Shown: positions 52,302 through 63,237 of the stretch, piece by piece
How the letters are laid out: the number at the start of each line of letters is the position of its first letter
Numbering within the stretch: the first letter of the stretch is position 1
Origin: an uncultured Dehalococcoidia bacterium
GTDB lineage: Bacteria; Chloroflexota; Dehalococcoidia; Lucifugimonadales; CATOSD01
DNA length: 64,000 nt
NCBI GenBank assembly: GCA_951812395.1
Contig: CATOSD010000001.1
Location: 372,001-436,000 of the forward strand
Direction: 5' to 3'
Notes under the pieces: model-generated
What the model was told of the DNA's origin: nothing
The model's input: only the letters and a program-made list of their open reading frames with translations
Databases searched by the model: none
Program-made: the position numbers and the translations under genes

Positions 52302-53240
52302 ATGGAATACGTCAACCTGGGGAGGACGGGGCTGAAGGTTTCGAGGGTGTGCCTGGGCACCAACATGTTTGGCGCGGGTTACGTGGACGACCGCCGCGCG
52401 GTGTCCGTGGTCGACCAGGCCATCGAGTGCGGCATCAACTTCATCGACACCGCCGACGCCTACAACGACGGCCACTCGGAGCGCGTGGTCGGCATGGCGA
52501 TCAGGAGCCGGCGCCACGACTTCGTCATCGGAACCAAGGGCTTCATTCCCACGGGGCCGGGCGTCAACGACAAGGGCCTATCTCGCAAGCACCTGGTCCA
52601 CGCCGTGGAGAGCAGCCTGCGCCGGCTGGGCACCGACTACATCGACCTGTATCAGGTCCACTTCTGGGATCCGGACACGCCGCTGCACGAGACGCTCCGC
52701 ACGCTCGACGGGCTGGTGCAGCAGGGCAAAATACGCTACCTGGGGTGCTCGAACTTCGCGGCGTGGCAGCTCTGCAAGGCGCTGTGGGTGAGCGACAAGC
52801 AGGACCTGGAGCGGTTCGAGTCGGTGCAGCCGGAGTACAACCTGGGCAAGCGCGACATCGAGCTCGAGCTTCTGCCACTGTGCGACGACCAGCAGGTGAG
52901 CGTCATTCCCTACCAGCTTCTTATGGGCGGACTGCTCACGGGCTCCTACCGCCGCGACGCCGACCCGGCCGGGGACAGCCACATGGCGTCGCGTCACGCC
53001 CAGCGAGCGAAGGACACGTACTGGACGGACGCGACGTTCGACATGGTGGACGGCCTTGTCGCCATCGCGGCGGAGGTGGGGTGCGAGCCGGCGCAGCTCT
53101 CGCTCGCGTGGGCGCTCACGCGACCCGCCGTGGCGTCGGTCATCGTGGGCGCGAGCCGGCCGGGGCAGGCGGTGAGCAACGCGGCAGCCGCGGCCATCCG
53201 GCTCGACCCAGACGTGGTGGCGCGGCTGGACGCGCTATAG
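52302..53240 (+). CDS. Aldo/keto reductase
   Basis: 312 residues from ATG 52302 (GGGAGGTGA 5 nt upstream). TIM-barrel AKR with catalytic D/Y in DTADAYNDGHSE, Lys in IGTKGF, and His in YQVHFWD; NADP-binding VIVGASRPGQ near the C-terminus. Similar to the potassium-channel beta / YajO group. No operon partner is evident. Confidence 0.93.
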   Translation: MEYVNLGRTGLKVSRVCLGTNMFGAGYVDDRRAVSVVDQAIECGINFIDTADAYNDGHSERVVGMAIRSRRHDFVIGTKGFIPTGPGVNDKGLSRKHLVHAVESSLRRLGTDYIDLYQVHFWDPDTPLHETLRTLDGLVQQGKIRYLGCSNFAAWQLCKALWVSDKQDLERFESVQPEYNLGKRDIELELLPLCDDQQVSVIPYQLLMGGLLTGSYRRDADPAGDSHMASRHAQRAKDTYWTDATFDMVDGLVAIAAEVGCEPAQLSLAWALTRPAVASVIVGASRPGQAVSNAAAAAIRLDPDVVARLDAL

Positions 53241-53378
53241 GGAGAGATTGAGTCCCCTATCCCTTGATGGGAGAGGGTGAAGCCGTTGCACTACCGACGG
53301 GCGTATGCGCGGGTTGCCGGACCGATGCGAGCGGAAGTAGAACTGCGGCGCGAGACCACTCCAAAAGGAAAAGGTCCC

Positions 53379-54065
53379 GTGGCAGTCGGAGACGTTAAAC
53401 GCATCGTGTGTCTAGCCAATTCGCGAATGCCCTCGGGGCGCTGTATTGCCGGGCGGGAATTGCAGACGGCCGGGCGACCCAGCCCCTGGCTGCGGCCGGT
53501 GAGCGGCCGGGAGGACGAAGGGGTTACGGAAGCGGAATACCGCTACACGGGTGGCGGCGGCGCGCGGTTGCTCGACGTCGTGGACGTGCCGGTGCTCGGC
53601 TCACAGCCGGCGGGGCACCAGCGGGAGAACTGGCTGCTCGACCCGGAGCGGCGGTGGGCGAACGCGGGGCGGTAGGGCCTTTCCCATCTGCCGAAGTGGG
53701 CCGACTCGGTCGATTCGCTCTGGCCCAATGGCTTTGGCACGAGCAAAGGCCTGAACGATAAAGTGCCCGCTGCGGCAGCCAACACGCTCGACTCGTCCCT
53801 GTGTCTTATCGAGACCAAACTGGAAGTGTGCGTGTTCAATCCCAGGGCGGCCTTCGGCGATTTCAGACGGAGGGTGCAGGGCCGTTTTCGGTATAACGGC
53901 GCGGACTACCGGATGTGGGTCACCGACCCCGACCAGGAGCAGAAGTACTTCGCAGGACCAAACGGCAACTACCAGATCGGCACGTGTTACCTTACGGTGA
54001 GCCTGTCGCTCGCGGCCATTTACGGTTACCACTACAAGCTCATCGCCGCCATCATAGAGCCCTGA
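53379..54065 (+). pseudogene. OB-type domain protein interrupted by one in-frame amber codon
   Basis: Coding sequence begins at GTG 53379 (GGAAAAGG upstream) and continues in one frame to 54065 apart from TAG at 53673-53675. The part before the stop reads VKRIVCLANSRMPSGRC to ENWLLDPERRWANAGR. The part after it resumes GLSHLPKWADSVDSLW and ends in an OB-like region (RRVQGRFRYNGADYRMWV). From memory this matches a family of about 220-residue dual-OB proteins found beside DUF488 genes. Either recent nonsense mutation or amber readthrough. Confidence 0.75.
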
Positions 54066-54078
54066 GATCGGAGGGCCA

Positions 54079-54708
54079 TTGAACACTACCCAGTCCCCGG
54101 TTTACACAATCGGACACTCGAACCACTCGCCGGAGGCGTTTCTGGCGCTGCTCGAGGAACATGCCGTGGATGAAGTGGTCGACGTGCGCTCGTCTCCGGC
54201 GAGCCGCTACAATCCGCAGTTCAATCACGGCGTGCTGAGCGACGCGCTGGAACGAGCCGGCATTTTTTACGTGTTTCTCGGCGGGGAGCTGGGCGGCAGG
54301 CCGGCGGACCGCTCGTGCTATGACGAGGATGGCCGCGTCAGCTACCCACGCCTGGCGGAGACGGAGCCGTTCGAAGACGGGATCGGGCGCGTCGTCCGGG
54401 CTGCGGACGAACGCCGCGTGGTTGTGATGTGCAGCGAGAAGGAGCCGCTGGACTGCCACCGCACGCTCCTGCTGGCGGGAGAGCTCGAGCAGCGGGGCGT
54501 TGCTGTCGAACATATCCTCGCCGACGGCAGCGCGGAGAAGCACGAAGACACGCTGAATCGGCTGATTGACACTCTGAAACTGCCTCGAAACGGCGATATG
54601 TTTCGTTCAAGAGACGAGGTAGTGTCCGAAGCGTTGGTGCGCCAGGCCAACAAGGTGGCGTTCGTCGACGACAGGCTCGCCGGCGCCGGCCGGGAGCGGG
54701 CGCATTGA
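54079..54708 (+). CDS. DUF488 family protein
   Basis: 209 residues from TTG 54079 with GGAGGG upstream. DUF488 signatures: VYTIGHSNHSPEAFL, VDVRSSPASRYNPQFN and the C-terminal VMCSEKEPLDCHRTLLL with a Cys-His pair. Function of the family is unknown; nucleic-acid-related roles are discussed because of gene context. It follows the OB gene by 13 nt and overlaps the next DUF488 gene by 4 nt. Confidence 0.88.
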   Translation: MNTTQSPVYTIGHSNHSPEAFLALLEEHAVDEVVDVRSSPASRYNPQFNHGVLSDALERAGIFYVFLGGELGGRPADRSCYDEDGRVSYPRLAETEPFEDGIGRVVRAADERRVVVMCSEKEPLDCHRTLLLAGELEQRGVAVEHILADGSAEKHEDTLNRLIDTLKLPRNGDMFRSRDEVVSEALVRQANKVAFVDDRLAGAGRERAH

Positions 54709-55142
54709 GGGTGTACACGATCGGTTTTACGAAGAAGCCCGCGTCCGTATTCTTCGAGCTGCTGCGGGAGTCGGGCGCGAAGCGGCTGGTGGACGTGCGG
54801 CTGAACAACGTCTCGCAGCTCGCGGGGTTCGCCAAGAGGGGCGACCTCGAGTACTTCCTGCAGAAGATTTGCCGGATGAGGTACGTGCACATGCCGGAGC
54901 TGGCGCCGACGCCGGAGATGCTGGACGCGTACCGAAAGGGGCGGATGGACTGGGAGACCTACGAGCGGCAGTTCGTCTCGCTGATGGAGGAGCGGCGCGT
55001 ATGGAAGATGGGCATCAAGAGGACCATCGCCAACTCGTGCCTGCTGTGCAGCGAGGACACCGCGGAGCGCTGCCACCGCCGGCTGGTGGCGGAGCACCTG
55101 GACCGGCACTGGGGGGGCGTGGAGGTGGTGCACCTGGGGTGA
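54705..55142 (+). CDS. DUF488 family protein (short form)
   Basis: 145 residues from TTG 54705 (GTG 54711 possible). VYTIGFTKKPASVFFEL, VDVRLNNVSQLAGFAK and NSCLLCSEDTAERCHRRLVAE show a second DUF488 with its own Cys/His motif. Members of the short type resemble YeaO. Tandem, overlapping DUF488 genes of two subtypes behind an OB gene make a compact three-gene unit. Confidence 0.88.
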   Translation: MRVYTIGFTKKPASVFFELLRESGAKRLVDVRLNNVSQLAGFAKRGDLEYFLQKICRMRYVHMPELAPTPEMLDAYRKGRMDWETYERQFVSLMEERRVWKMGIKRTIANSCLLCSEDTAERCHRRLVAEHLDRHWGGVEVVHLG

Positions 55143-55287
55143 GGGGACTTTTCATCCCCCATCCTCCTCGGCGAGGAACTGCTCAGCGGCCACCGCGAGC
55201 TGGCATCGAGGCGATGGGGCGGTATCGGCCACTGCCTGCCGTCCCGTGCCGTCCTGGTGCTACATTTCCCGCAGCAAGGAGGACGCG

Positions 55288-55974
55288 ATGACCACCGGAC
55301 GCGCCACCACCATCTTATACCCTGAGTCGGACGGTATGCCCTTACCTGACGGAGAGTATCAAGCGCCCCTGTTGAACGACACGGTCAGTCCTCTCCGAGT
55401 CCACTTCAGAGACGTCGAGGGAGCCCACACCAACGGCAATACCTTTCTGTACTACGTTGAGGGTGATGCGAATGTTCGCGTCTCTCCGGACTGCTACGTG
55501 GTCTTCGGCCTGTCTGAAGCCGCGCTGGAGTCGCTTTCGATGGAAGGGAACAACACCTACCTGCTGTGGCAGGTGGGCAAGCCCCCGGACTTCGTGATGG
55601 AGATAGCCTCGCCGAGCACCTGGCGCAGAGACTTGGGCGACAAACGCGACCTGTACGCCCGGATAGGCGTGGGAGAGTACTGGCGCTACGACCAGACGGG
55701 TGGGAACTTCTACCGTGAACCGCTGGTGGGAGAGCGGTTGGTGGACGGCAAATACGAACGGTTCGAGTTGCGCCGCGAAAGCGACGGATCGGTGTGGGGC
55801 CACAGCGACGCGCTGAACCTGGACCTGTGGTGGACCAACGGTGACTTGCGCTACTGGGACCCCGTGCGAAGCGTGTGGCTGCTGACCCACCGGGAGACTG
55901 ACGATGCGCTCCAGGCGGCGGAGGCGCGCGCGGCGCAACTCGAAGTGGAACTGCGGCGTCTGCGCGGCGAATAG
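55288..55974 (+). CDS. Uma2-family (DUF820) restriction-endonuclease-fold protein
   Basis: 228 residues from ATG 55288 with AAGGAGG 6 nt upstream. PDFVMEIASPSTWRRDLGDKRDLYARIGVGEYWRYD is the region, quoted here in parts: PDFVMEIASPST, then DKRDLYARIGVGEYW, the PD-(D/E)XK core of Uma2. A C-terminal coiled coil (AAEARAAQLEVELRRLRGE) follows. Biological role unknown; the family is expanded in cyanobacteria and Chloroflexi. Confidence 0.9.
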   Translation: MTTGRATTILYPESDGMPLPDGEYQAPLLNDTVSPLRVHFRDVEGAHTNGNTFLYYVEGDANVRVSPDCYVVFGLSEAALESLSMEGNNTYLLWQVGKPPDFVMEIASPSTWRRDLGDKRDLYARIGVGEYWRYDQTGGNFYREPLVGERLVDGKYERFELRRESDGSVWGHSDALNLDLWWTNGDLRYWDPVRSVWLLTHRETDDALQAAEARAAQLEVELRRLRGE

Positions 55975-56005
55975 AACGCCCTGCTTGCTGCATACGCCTG
56001 CCGCC

Positions 56006-56050
56006 ATCACCCCCATCCTAACCTTCCCCTATCGAGGGGGAAGGGGCTTC
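56006..56050. terminator. Palindromic repeat (family 1) between Uma2 and aspS, unit 1
   Basis: CACCCCCATCC, CTTCCCCTATCGAGGGGGAAG and GGGC form a hairpin-capable unit between convergent genes. It may act as a bidirectional terminator, and it belongs to the dispersed repeat family seen at 32551, 60974 and 63162. Confidence 0.6.
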
Positions 56051-56062
56051 GGCGGCAGCGGG

Positions 56063-56106
56063 CCACACCCCCATCCTGACCTTCCCCCTGCGAGGGGGAA
56101 GGGACC
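56063..56106. terminator. Palindromic repeat (family 1) between Uma2 and aspS, unit 2
   Basis: Second, better conserved unit 13 bp after unit 1: CACACCCCCATCC, then CTTCCCCCTGCGAGGGGGAAG, then GGACC. Direct tandem placement suggests duplication of the repeat or selection for a strong terminator. Confidence 0.6.
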
Positions 56107-56127
56107 AAGGGGCGGCGCGGGAAGGGA

Positions 56128-57933
<1,806 letters not shown>

Positions 57934-57980
57934 GGTTGGTTCCTCCGGTTCGTAGTGCCTTGTGCATCGGCCCCCTGTCC

Positions 57981-58526
57981 CTAAAACCGCCTCACAGCAA
58001 TGTAAAAGGCTACCACCACCGCACCTATGCCGTAAATACTGCCTACCAGCAGCGGCCCCGGCGGGCCATCGAGCAGGACGAGCGCGAGGTACACTGCTCC
58101 CTCCAGCGATATGTCCGCGACGAGCGCGGCCAGCATTCCGACCGCCGCCGTTATCTTGAGCGGTGTCCCGCGCTTGCGGTTGGCGGCCAGTGACGTCAAC
58201 TCGCCCACCACGTAGCCCACGAATATGAACGCACCCCAATGCACCATCGAGGCGAAGGGAAGGGCCGCGGCGTAGATTATGGCGCTGCCCGCGCCGGCAA
58301 TCGCGCCGCTCACCGCGCCAGTGACGACGGAGACGGCCAGAGCGGCGGCCAACCTGCCGGGGGAGACGTCGAAGGTGGGCAGGCGCTGGGGACGACCGCA
58401 GTCGAGGCAGCGGATGCCGACCGCGGCGTGGACGAGACACTGCGGGCAGATGGGCGTGTCGCACCGGCTGCAGCGCAGCGTGGTCAGCACCCTGGGATGC
58501 CGGTCACACGCGACGGACTCAGCCAT
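57981..58526 (-). CDS. B-box-type zinc-finger membrane protein
   Basis: 181 residues from ATG 58526, overlapping the plsY stop by 8 nt. The N-terminal 45 residues hold a Cys/His zinc site (CDRHPRVLTTLRCSRC, CPQCL, CLDCG) like bacterial B-box domains. About four membrane segments follow. Related proteins with N-terminal B-box and rhomboid-like or unknown membrane domains are widespread; no protease dyad is visible here. Confidence 0.8.
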   Translation of the reverse strand: MAESVACDRHPRVLTTLRCSRCDTPICPQCLVHAAVGIRCLDCGRPQRLPTFDVSPGRLAAALAVSVVTGAVSGAIAGAGSAIIYAAALPFASMVHWGAFIFVGYVVGELTSLAANRKRGTPLKITAAVGMLAALVADISLEGAVYLALVLLDGPPGPLLVGSIYGIGAVVVAFYIAVRRF

Positions 58527-59241
58527 CGGGTCTCGGCCTCGCGCCCTCGTCGCCGGGCTGCCTTCCGGTCCACTCGTCCTTGCGAGACACGTCGCGGTCG
58601 TACAGCACCCGGTTGAACGCAACGTGGGCCAGCGAGTAGCCCTTCGGGGGGCGCTCCCAGTTGGCGGTGAGCCGCTTGGCGAGCGCGATGGCGGGCGCGC
58701 CCAGGCTGAAGTAAGCGAGCTCTACGGGCCGGTCTATCGAGAGCGGGGGGTACGCTTCGAACAGGAGCGTCACCGGCAGGAAGGTGAGCAGGGCTATGAA
58801 GGTCCAGAAGCCGGTGTCGCGGTATATCAGCCGGCCCACCACACCGAGGGTGAGGCCCAAGGCGGCGATTTCGTAAAACATGGCCAGACCCAGCATCGCG
58901 CCGATCGCGGCGCCGATGCCGCGCCCGCCGGTGAAACGGATGAAGGGCGACCAGGAGTGTCCGGCCATTGAGGCCAGGCCCACGGCGATCTGGACGCCGA
59001 CGGGCTGGCCGAGCGCGCCCGCGATGACGACGGGCAGCGTGCCCTTCACCAGGCAGTCGTAGGCGCCGAGCAGCACACCCGCCCTGGCGCCGATGATGGC
59101 GGTGACGTTGGAGGCGCCCACGTTGCCGGAGCCGTACTCGCGGATGTCGATTCCGCGCAGGCGGCGGGCCAGGATGTACCCGGAGGGCACGCCGGCGGCG
59201 AGGTAGGCGCCTATGACGAACAGGACCGCGACGGGCGTCAT
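58519..59241 (-). CDS. plsY: Glycerol-3-phosphate acyltransferase PlsY
   Basis: 240 residues. The family motif EYGSGNVGASNV near residue 40 and GHSWSPFIRFTGGRGIGAAIG in the middle (phosphate-binding GRG) are clear; five or more membrane segments. Transfers acyl from acyl phosphate to glycerol-3-phosphate in phospholipid synthesis. The tail after about 200 is longer than usual. ATG overlaps the PHP gene stop (ATGA). Confidence 0.93.
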   Translation of the reverse strand: MTPVAVLFVIGAYLAAGVPSGYILARRLRGIDIREYGSGNVGASNVTAIIGARAGVLLGAYDCLVKGTLPVVIAGALGQPVGVQIAVGLASMAGHSWSPFIRFTGGRGIGAAIGAMLGLAMFYEIAALGLTLGVVGRLIYRDTGFWTFIALLTFLPVTLLFEAYPPLSIDRPVELAYFSLGAPAIALAKRLTANWERPPKGYSLAHVAFNRVLYDRDVSRKDEWTGRQPGDEGARPRPDG

Positions 59242-60122
59242 GGGCCCGTGTCAGTAGCCGGTGGCTTTTGGCCGGCGTGGAGCTCGTCCAGCGCCTGCAC
59301 GCTCTCGATGGGCGGGCCGACGTCGCCTGGCTCCGGCTCATCCGGGTTGCCGGAGGCGTGGTAGTCGCTGCCGCCGCACGGCACCAGACCCAGGCTGTCG
59401 GCGAGGGCCTTAAGCCGGGACACCTGGTCCGGGGTGTAGTCCTTGTAATATACCTCCATGCCCACCAGCCCGGCGCTCTTGAGCGCGGACAGCGTGTCGG
59501 CCAGCGACTCGACCTCGCCCATGCCGGTCTTGGACACGGAGTAGGTGGGGTGGGCCATGACGGGCAGCGCGCCGTTGTCGCGCAGAATCCTCACGGCGTC
59601 CGCGGGGGACAGCTTGGGGCGCTCGACGTAGGCGAGGCCGTTGCGTCCGAGGTACTGGTCGAAGGCGTCCTTGGGATACTGCACGTAGCCGGCCTCGACC
59701 ATGGCCTGGGCGATGTGCGGGCGGCCGATTGCGCCGCCGTCCGACAGCTCTCGCACGCGCTCCCAGGAGACGGCGACGCCCAGCTCGGCGAGTCGCTCCA
59801 CCATGAGGAGCCCGCGCTCCTCGCGGCCACGCCGGAAACTTTCCAGCGTCTGTTGAAGGGCAGCGTCGGCGAGGTCGATGAAGTAGCCGAGCACGTGGAT
59901 TTCGCTGCCGGGCACGTCGGTGCTCAGCTCGATGCCGGGGATGACGCGCAGCCCCGGAAAGGCGAGGGCGGCCTGCTGAGCCTCGGCGACGCCCTCGGTT
60001 GAGTCGTGGTCGGTGACGGCGATGACGCGCAGCCCTCCCTCGGCGCACTTGCGCACCAGTTGGGCCGGCGTCAGCGTACCGTCGGAGTAGGTCGTGTGCA
60101 GGTGGAGGTCAGCGTGGATCAT
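59238..60122 (-). CDS. PHP-domain metal-dependent phosphoesterase
   Basis: 294 residues. DLHLHTTYSDGTLTP and VTDHDSTEGV are the first two PHP metal motifs, and later CGGSDYHASGNPDEP gives another. Similar to YciV/TrpH-type 3',5'-nucleotide bisphosphatases or RNase AM. Gene order ymdB-PHP-plsY on one strand suggests an operon of RNA turnover and membrane genes. Confidence 0.92.
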   Translation of the reverse strand: MIHADLHLHTTYSDGTLTPAQLVRKCAEGGLRVIAVTDHDSTEGVAEAQQAALAFPGLRVIPGIELSTDVPGSEIHVLGYFIDLADAALQQTLESFRRGREERGLLMVERLAELGVAVSWERVRELSDGGAIGRPHIAQAMVEAGYVQYPKDAFDQYLGRNGLAYVERPKLSPADAVRILRDNGALPVMAHPTYSVSKTGMGEVESLADTLSALKSAGLVGMEVYYKDYTPDQVSRLKALADSLGLVPCGGSDYHASGNPDEPEPGDVGPPIESVQALDELHAGQKPPATDTGP

Positions 60123-60153
60123 TGGTGTCTCGGTCGGTCAGTATCTCAGTTTG

Positions 60154-60933
60154 TCAGTTGGCCTGTTGGAGGAACCTATCGACGCGGCGGACGCTGAGCG
60201 CCCTGCCCGTGGACTCGTCTATCTCGAACAGAACGCTGTTGAACTGTGTGGGGCCGGACTTGGGGATTTTGGCCTTGGTGGGCATCTGCGTCAGGAAGCG
60301 TTCCAGGAAGCCCTCTATCTCGCCGCCGATGATGGAGTTGGAGGCGCCGACCATGCCGAGGTCGGTAACGTAGGCGGAGCCGCCGGGAAGCACGCGCGCG
60401 TCGGCGGTGGGCACGTGGGTGTGGGTGCCCGCCAGCGCGCTGACGCGGCCGTCCAGGTGCCAACCCATGGCCTCCTTCTCCGCGGTGGCCTCGGCGTGGA
60501 AGTCCACGATCACCACCGATGGGCGGTCGGGCAGGTCGGCGAGCAGGCTGTCGACGGCGGCGAAGGGACAGTCGAAGTTGCCGACGAAAAGCCGGCCGAT
60601 GAGGTTGATCACCAGAACGCCGCCGAACAGGGCGTGGCCATGTCCGGGAGCGGCGGCGGGATAGTTGAGGGGCCGCAGGATGGGTAGGCCCGAGTCCATG
60701 TGGTCGACGATCTCGGGCTTGTCCCAGATGTGGTTGCCCGAGGTGATAACGTCCACGCCGCTGGCCAGAAGTTGCCTGGCGGTCTTGGCGGTGATTCCGA
60801 AGCCGCCGGCGGCGTTCTCGCCGTTCGCGACGACGAGGTCGAGGTCGAGCTCGCGGCGCAGGTCGGGAAGGACGGCGCGGACAGTATCCCGGCCGGGCCG
60901 TCCCATAACGTCGCCAATCATCAGGACACGCAA
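60154..60933 (-). CDS. YmdB-family metallophosphoesterase
   Basis: 259 residues from TTG 60933 (ATG 60921 possible). Calcineurin-like motifs: MIGDVMGRPGRDTV, NGENAAGGFG, TSGNHIWDKPE, ALAGTHTHVPTADARVL. YmdB in Bacillus is a cyclic-nucleotide phosphodiesterase that works with RNase Y and regulates biofilm genes; here rny is just upstream on the same strand, matching that context. Confidence 0.92.
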   Translation of the reverse strand: MRVLMIGDVMGRPGRDTVRAVLPDLRRELDLDLVVANGENAAGGFGITAKTARQLLASGVDVITSGNHIWDKPEIVDHMDSGLPILRPLNYPAAAPGHGHALFGGVLVINLIGRLFVGNFDCPFAAVDSLLADLPDRPSVVIVDFHAEATAEKEAMGWHLDGRVSALAGTHTHVPTADARVLPGGSAYVTDLGMVGASNSIIGGEIEGFLERFLTQMPTKAKIPKSGPTQFNSVLFEIDESTGRALSVRRVDRFLQQAN

Positions 60934-60973
60934 GATTGTGGGAGGCTCCTTAAGCAGCGTGGGGGCACCGGAA

Positions 60974-61017
60974 GGTCACCCCCATCCTGACCTTCCCCCG
61001 TCGAGGGGGAAGGGACC
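60974..61017. repeat. Dispersed palindromic repeat (family 1)
   Basis: TCACCCCCATCC, then CTTCCCCCGTCGAGGGGGAAG, then GGACCAGC. Lies between the aspartic-protease and ymdB genes; directly followed by a family-2 hairpin (CGGGTTGAAACCCG). Confidence 0.7.
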
Positions 61018-61087
61018 AGCCGGGACGGGTTGAAACCCGCCCCTGCCGGTGTGTCATCGGATGTAGGGGTGCTGACCCCGCACAGGC

Positions 61088-61444
61088 CTACGCCCAGGCG
61101 GTGGTGGCGGGAACCAGCCGGCGCTGGGCGGGGTCCACCGCCAGCCGCAACCCTTCCAAGGTGTAAGCCCCCAGTAGAGCGCGGGCGTTGTCATCTCCAA
61201 AGACTACCAGGGTTGGGATCCGCCTCCCGTTGACGGTAGCGAGGGCTTCTCCTATATCGCATTCGATGGGTCGTCCGTCGGCCGTTACCAAGACCACTTT
61301 GTCGATGGGCGACACGCCCAACTCTCTCAGTTGCCGGGCAGGCACGATGGTATAGCTGGCGCCGGTGTCCGCCATCGCCTCTATCTCCAGAGAGCGGCTG
61401 CCGTCCATGTTCTCCAGGGTGATTGGACAGTTGAATACACCCAA
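61088..61444 (-). CDS. Retroviral-type (clan AA) aspartic protease-like protein
   Basis: 118 residues. The catalytic motif ADTGASYTIVPARQL (DTG at about 27-29) is intact, followed by VLVTADGRPIECDIGEA and a C-terminal ALLGAYTLEGLRLAVD, the pepsin-like single lobe seen in small bacterial RVP proteins. It would act as a homodimer. It is 18 bp after the rny stop on the same strand. Confidence 0.88.
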   Translation of the reverse strand: MGVFNCPITLENMDGSRSLEIEAMADTGASYTIVPARQLRELGVSPIDKVVLVTADGRPIECDIGEALATVNGRRIPTLVVFGDDNARALLGAYTLEGLRLAVDPAQRRLVPATTAWA

Positions 61445-61462
61445 GTCCTATCTCTCACTGCC

Positions 61463-63010
61463 CTACCGCGCGTACTCGACGGAGCGGCTCTCTCTGATAA
61501 CGGTCACCTTGATCTGGCCGGGGTAGACCAGTGTTTGTTCGATTTTCTTGACGACCTCGCGCGCCATCCTGGAGGCGGCGACGTCGTCGATCTTCTGGGG
61601 CTGGACCATGATGCGCACTTCGCGGCCGGCCTGGATGGCGAAGCACTTCTCCACGCCGTCGAAGGCGCGGCCCACCTCTTCGAGGGCCTCCAGCCGCTTG
61701 ATGTAGTTCTCCACGGTGTCCCTGCGGGAACCGGGCCGCGCCGCGCTAATGGCGTCGGCGGCGGAGACAATAAACGCCTCGACGGTGCTCATGTCGTCGT
61801 CGTGGTGTTCGCCGATGCAGGTGCAAACGGGGTTGGACACGCTGTGCCTGGCAGCCACGTCGGCGCCGATTTCGGCATGAGGCCCTTCGACCTCGTGCGA
61901 CAGCGCCTTGCCGATGTCGTGCAGCAGGCCGCCAGCCTTGGCGACCTTCACGTCCGCGCCGACCTCGCTGGCCATCATCGCGGCGAGCTCAGCCACCTCG
62001 ATAGAGTGTTGCAGGACGTTTTCGCCGTAGCTGAAGCGATACTTGAGCCGCCCGATTAGTCTCACAATATCGGGATGCAGGCCGCGGACGCCCACCTCGT
62101 ACACTGCCTGCTCGCCCGCCTTGCGAATGCTGTCGTTGACCTCTTTTTCGGACTTCACCACCATCTCCTCGATGCGGGCGGGGTGAATTCTGCCGTCGGT
62201 CAGCAGCTTGCCGATAGCGACTCTGGCTATCTCGCGACGCACAGGATCGAAACAGGACAGCGTCACGGCTTCGGGGGTGTCGTCAATGATGAGGTCCACA
62301 CCGGTGGCCTTCTCGATGGCGCGAATGTTGCGGCCTTCACGCCCGATGAGGCGGCCCTTCATGTCGTCGCTGGGCAGCGGCACGGAGGTGACAGTCACCT
62401 CCGAGACGACATCCGCGGCCAAGCGGTGGATGGCCTGGGCCAGGATATTGCGGGCCGTTTCGTTGGCCTCGTCCCGCGCCCGCATCTCCATGTCGTGTTG
62501 CAGGTGGGACAGTTCAAGCTCGCTCTCCTCTTCAACCTGTCTGAAGAGCAGGGCCCTCGCTTCCGTCGCGGACAGGCCGCATATCGCCTCGAGCTTTTGA
62601 AGCTCTTGGCGGCGCAGCTCGTCCATCTCCGCCTGGAATTGCTCGGCTAGGTTTTCCTTCTGGACTATGTTGCGTTCTCTGCGCTCGAGGTTGTTGGCGC
62701 GCCGCTCTACGTTTTCTTCTCTATTGGCGACGCGTCGTTCGGTGCGCTGTGCTTCGGCGCGCCGTTCCCTGAGCTCCTCCTCTCCCGTGGAGCGAAGCTG
62801 CAGGGCATCTTCCTTGGCTTTCAGTAGAACGTCTCGCCTCTCCTCCTCGGCTTGTTCCAGAACTCTAGACGCTTCGGACTGCGCCGCTTCGAGGCGCTTA
62901 CCCAGGATAATCCTCTTGCCGAAGTATCCCGCTGTTGCTCCTATTGCCAAGCCAACCAGGACGGCGAGTATCGCGGTAATTGCGATTTCCACGCATCTCA
63001 CCTTCCTCAT
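61463..63010 (-). CDS. rny: Ribonuclease Y
   Basis: About 515 residues; ATG 63010 or, more likely, GTG 62992, which has AGGAAGGTGAG upstream. N-terminal membrane segment, long coiled coil (about 40-190, Glu/Arg rich), KH domain (SDDMKGRLIGREGRNIR), HD domain (GLLHDIGKALSHE) and C-terminal SVEYAR. Membrane-bound endoribonuclease initiating mRNA decay. Followed by a protease-like gene, then ymdB. Confidence 0.96.
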   Translation of the reverse strand: MRKVRCVEIAITAILAVLVGLAIGATAGYFGKRIILGKRLEAAQSEASRVLEQAEEERRDVLLKAKEDALQLRSTGEEELRERRAEAQRTERRVANREENVERRANNLERRERNIVQKENLAEQFQAEMDELRRQELQKLEAICGLSATEARALLFRQVEEESELELSHLQHDMEMRARDEANETARNILAQAIHRLAADVVSEVTVTSVPLPSDDMKGRLIGREGRNIRAIEKATGVDLIIDDTPEAVTLSCFDPVRREIARVAIGKLLTDGRIHPARIEEMVVKSEKEVNDSIRKAGEQAVYEVGVRGLHPDIVRLIGRLKYRFSYGENVLQHSIEVAELAAMMASEVGADVKVAKAGGLLHDIGKALSHEVEGPHAEIGADVAARHSVSNPVCTCIGEHHDDDMSTVEAFIVSAADAISAARPGSRRDTVENYIKRLEALEEVGRAFDGVEKCFAIQAGREVRIMVQPQKIDDVAASRMAREVVKKIEQTLVYPGQIKVTVIRESRSVEYAR

Positions 63011-63161
63011 TGAGTTTTAGGGAGAATTTTGGGTACACCTCCCCAGTACACCATGTTAAAGGCGAGCGAGACTGGGTGTCAAGCGACACGGTGGCGCGGG
63101 GAATGGGGGACTATCAAACCTCACCCTAACCCTCTCCCAGTCTTGGGAGAGGGGACGCCTC

Positions 63162-63203
63162 ACCCCCCATCCTATCCTTCCCCCGTCGAGGGAGAAGGGA
63201 CAA
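63162..63203. repeat. Dispersed palindromic repeats (family 1) upstream of the terminal genes
   Basis: CACCCCCCATCC, CTTCCCCCGTCGAGGGAGAAG and GGACAATC. A looser unit with CTCTCCCAGTCTTGGGAGAG lies at 63117-63153. The G-rich arm ends about 35 bp before the GTG of the next gene. Confidence 0.65.
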
Positions 63204-63237
63204 TCTGCCCTCAGTCTACGCGGAAGACCTTGAAGTA

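Noticed and set aside
57934-58464. N-terminal extension of aspS by about 177 codons
   Set aside because: The sequence is a shadow of the B-box gene; TTG 57933 has a good RBS and fits AspS length.
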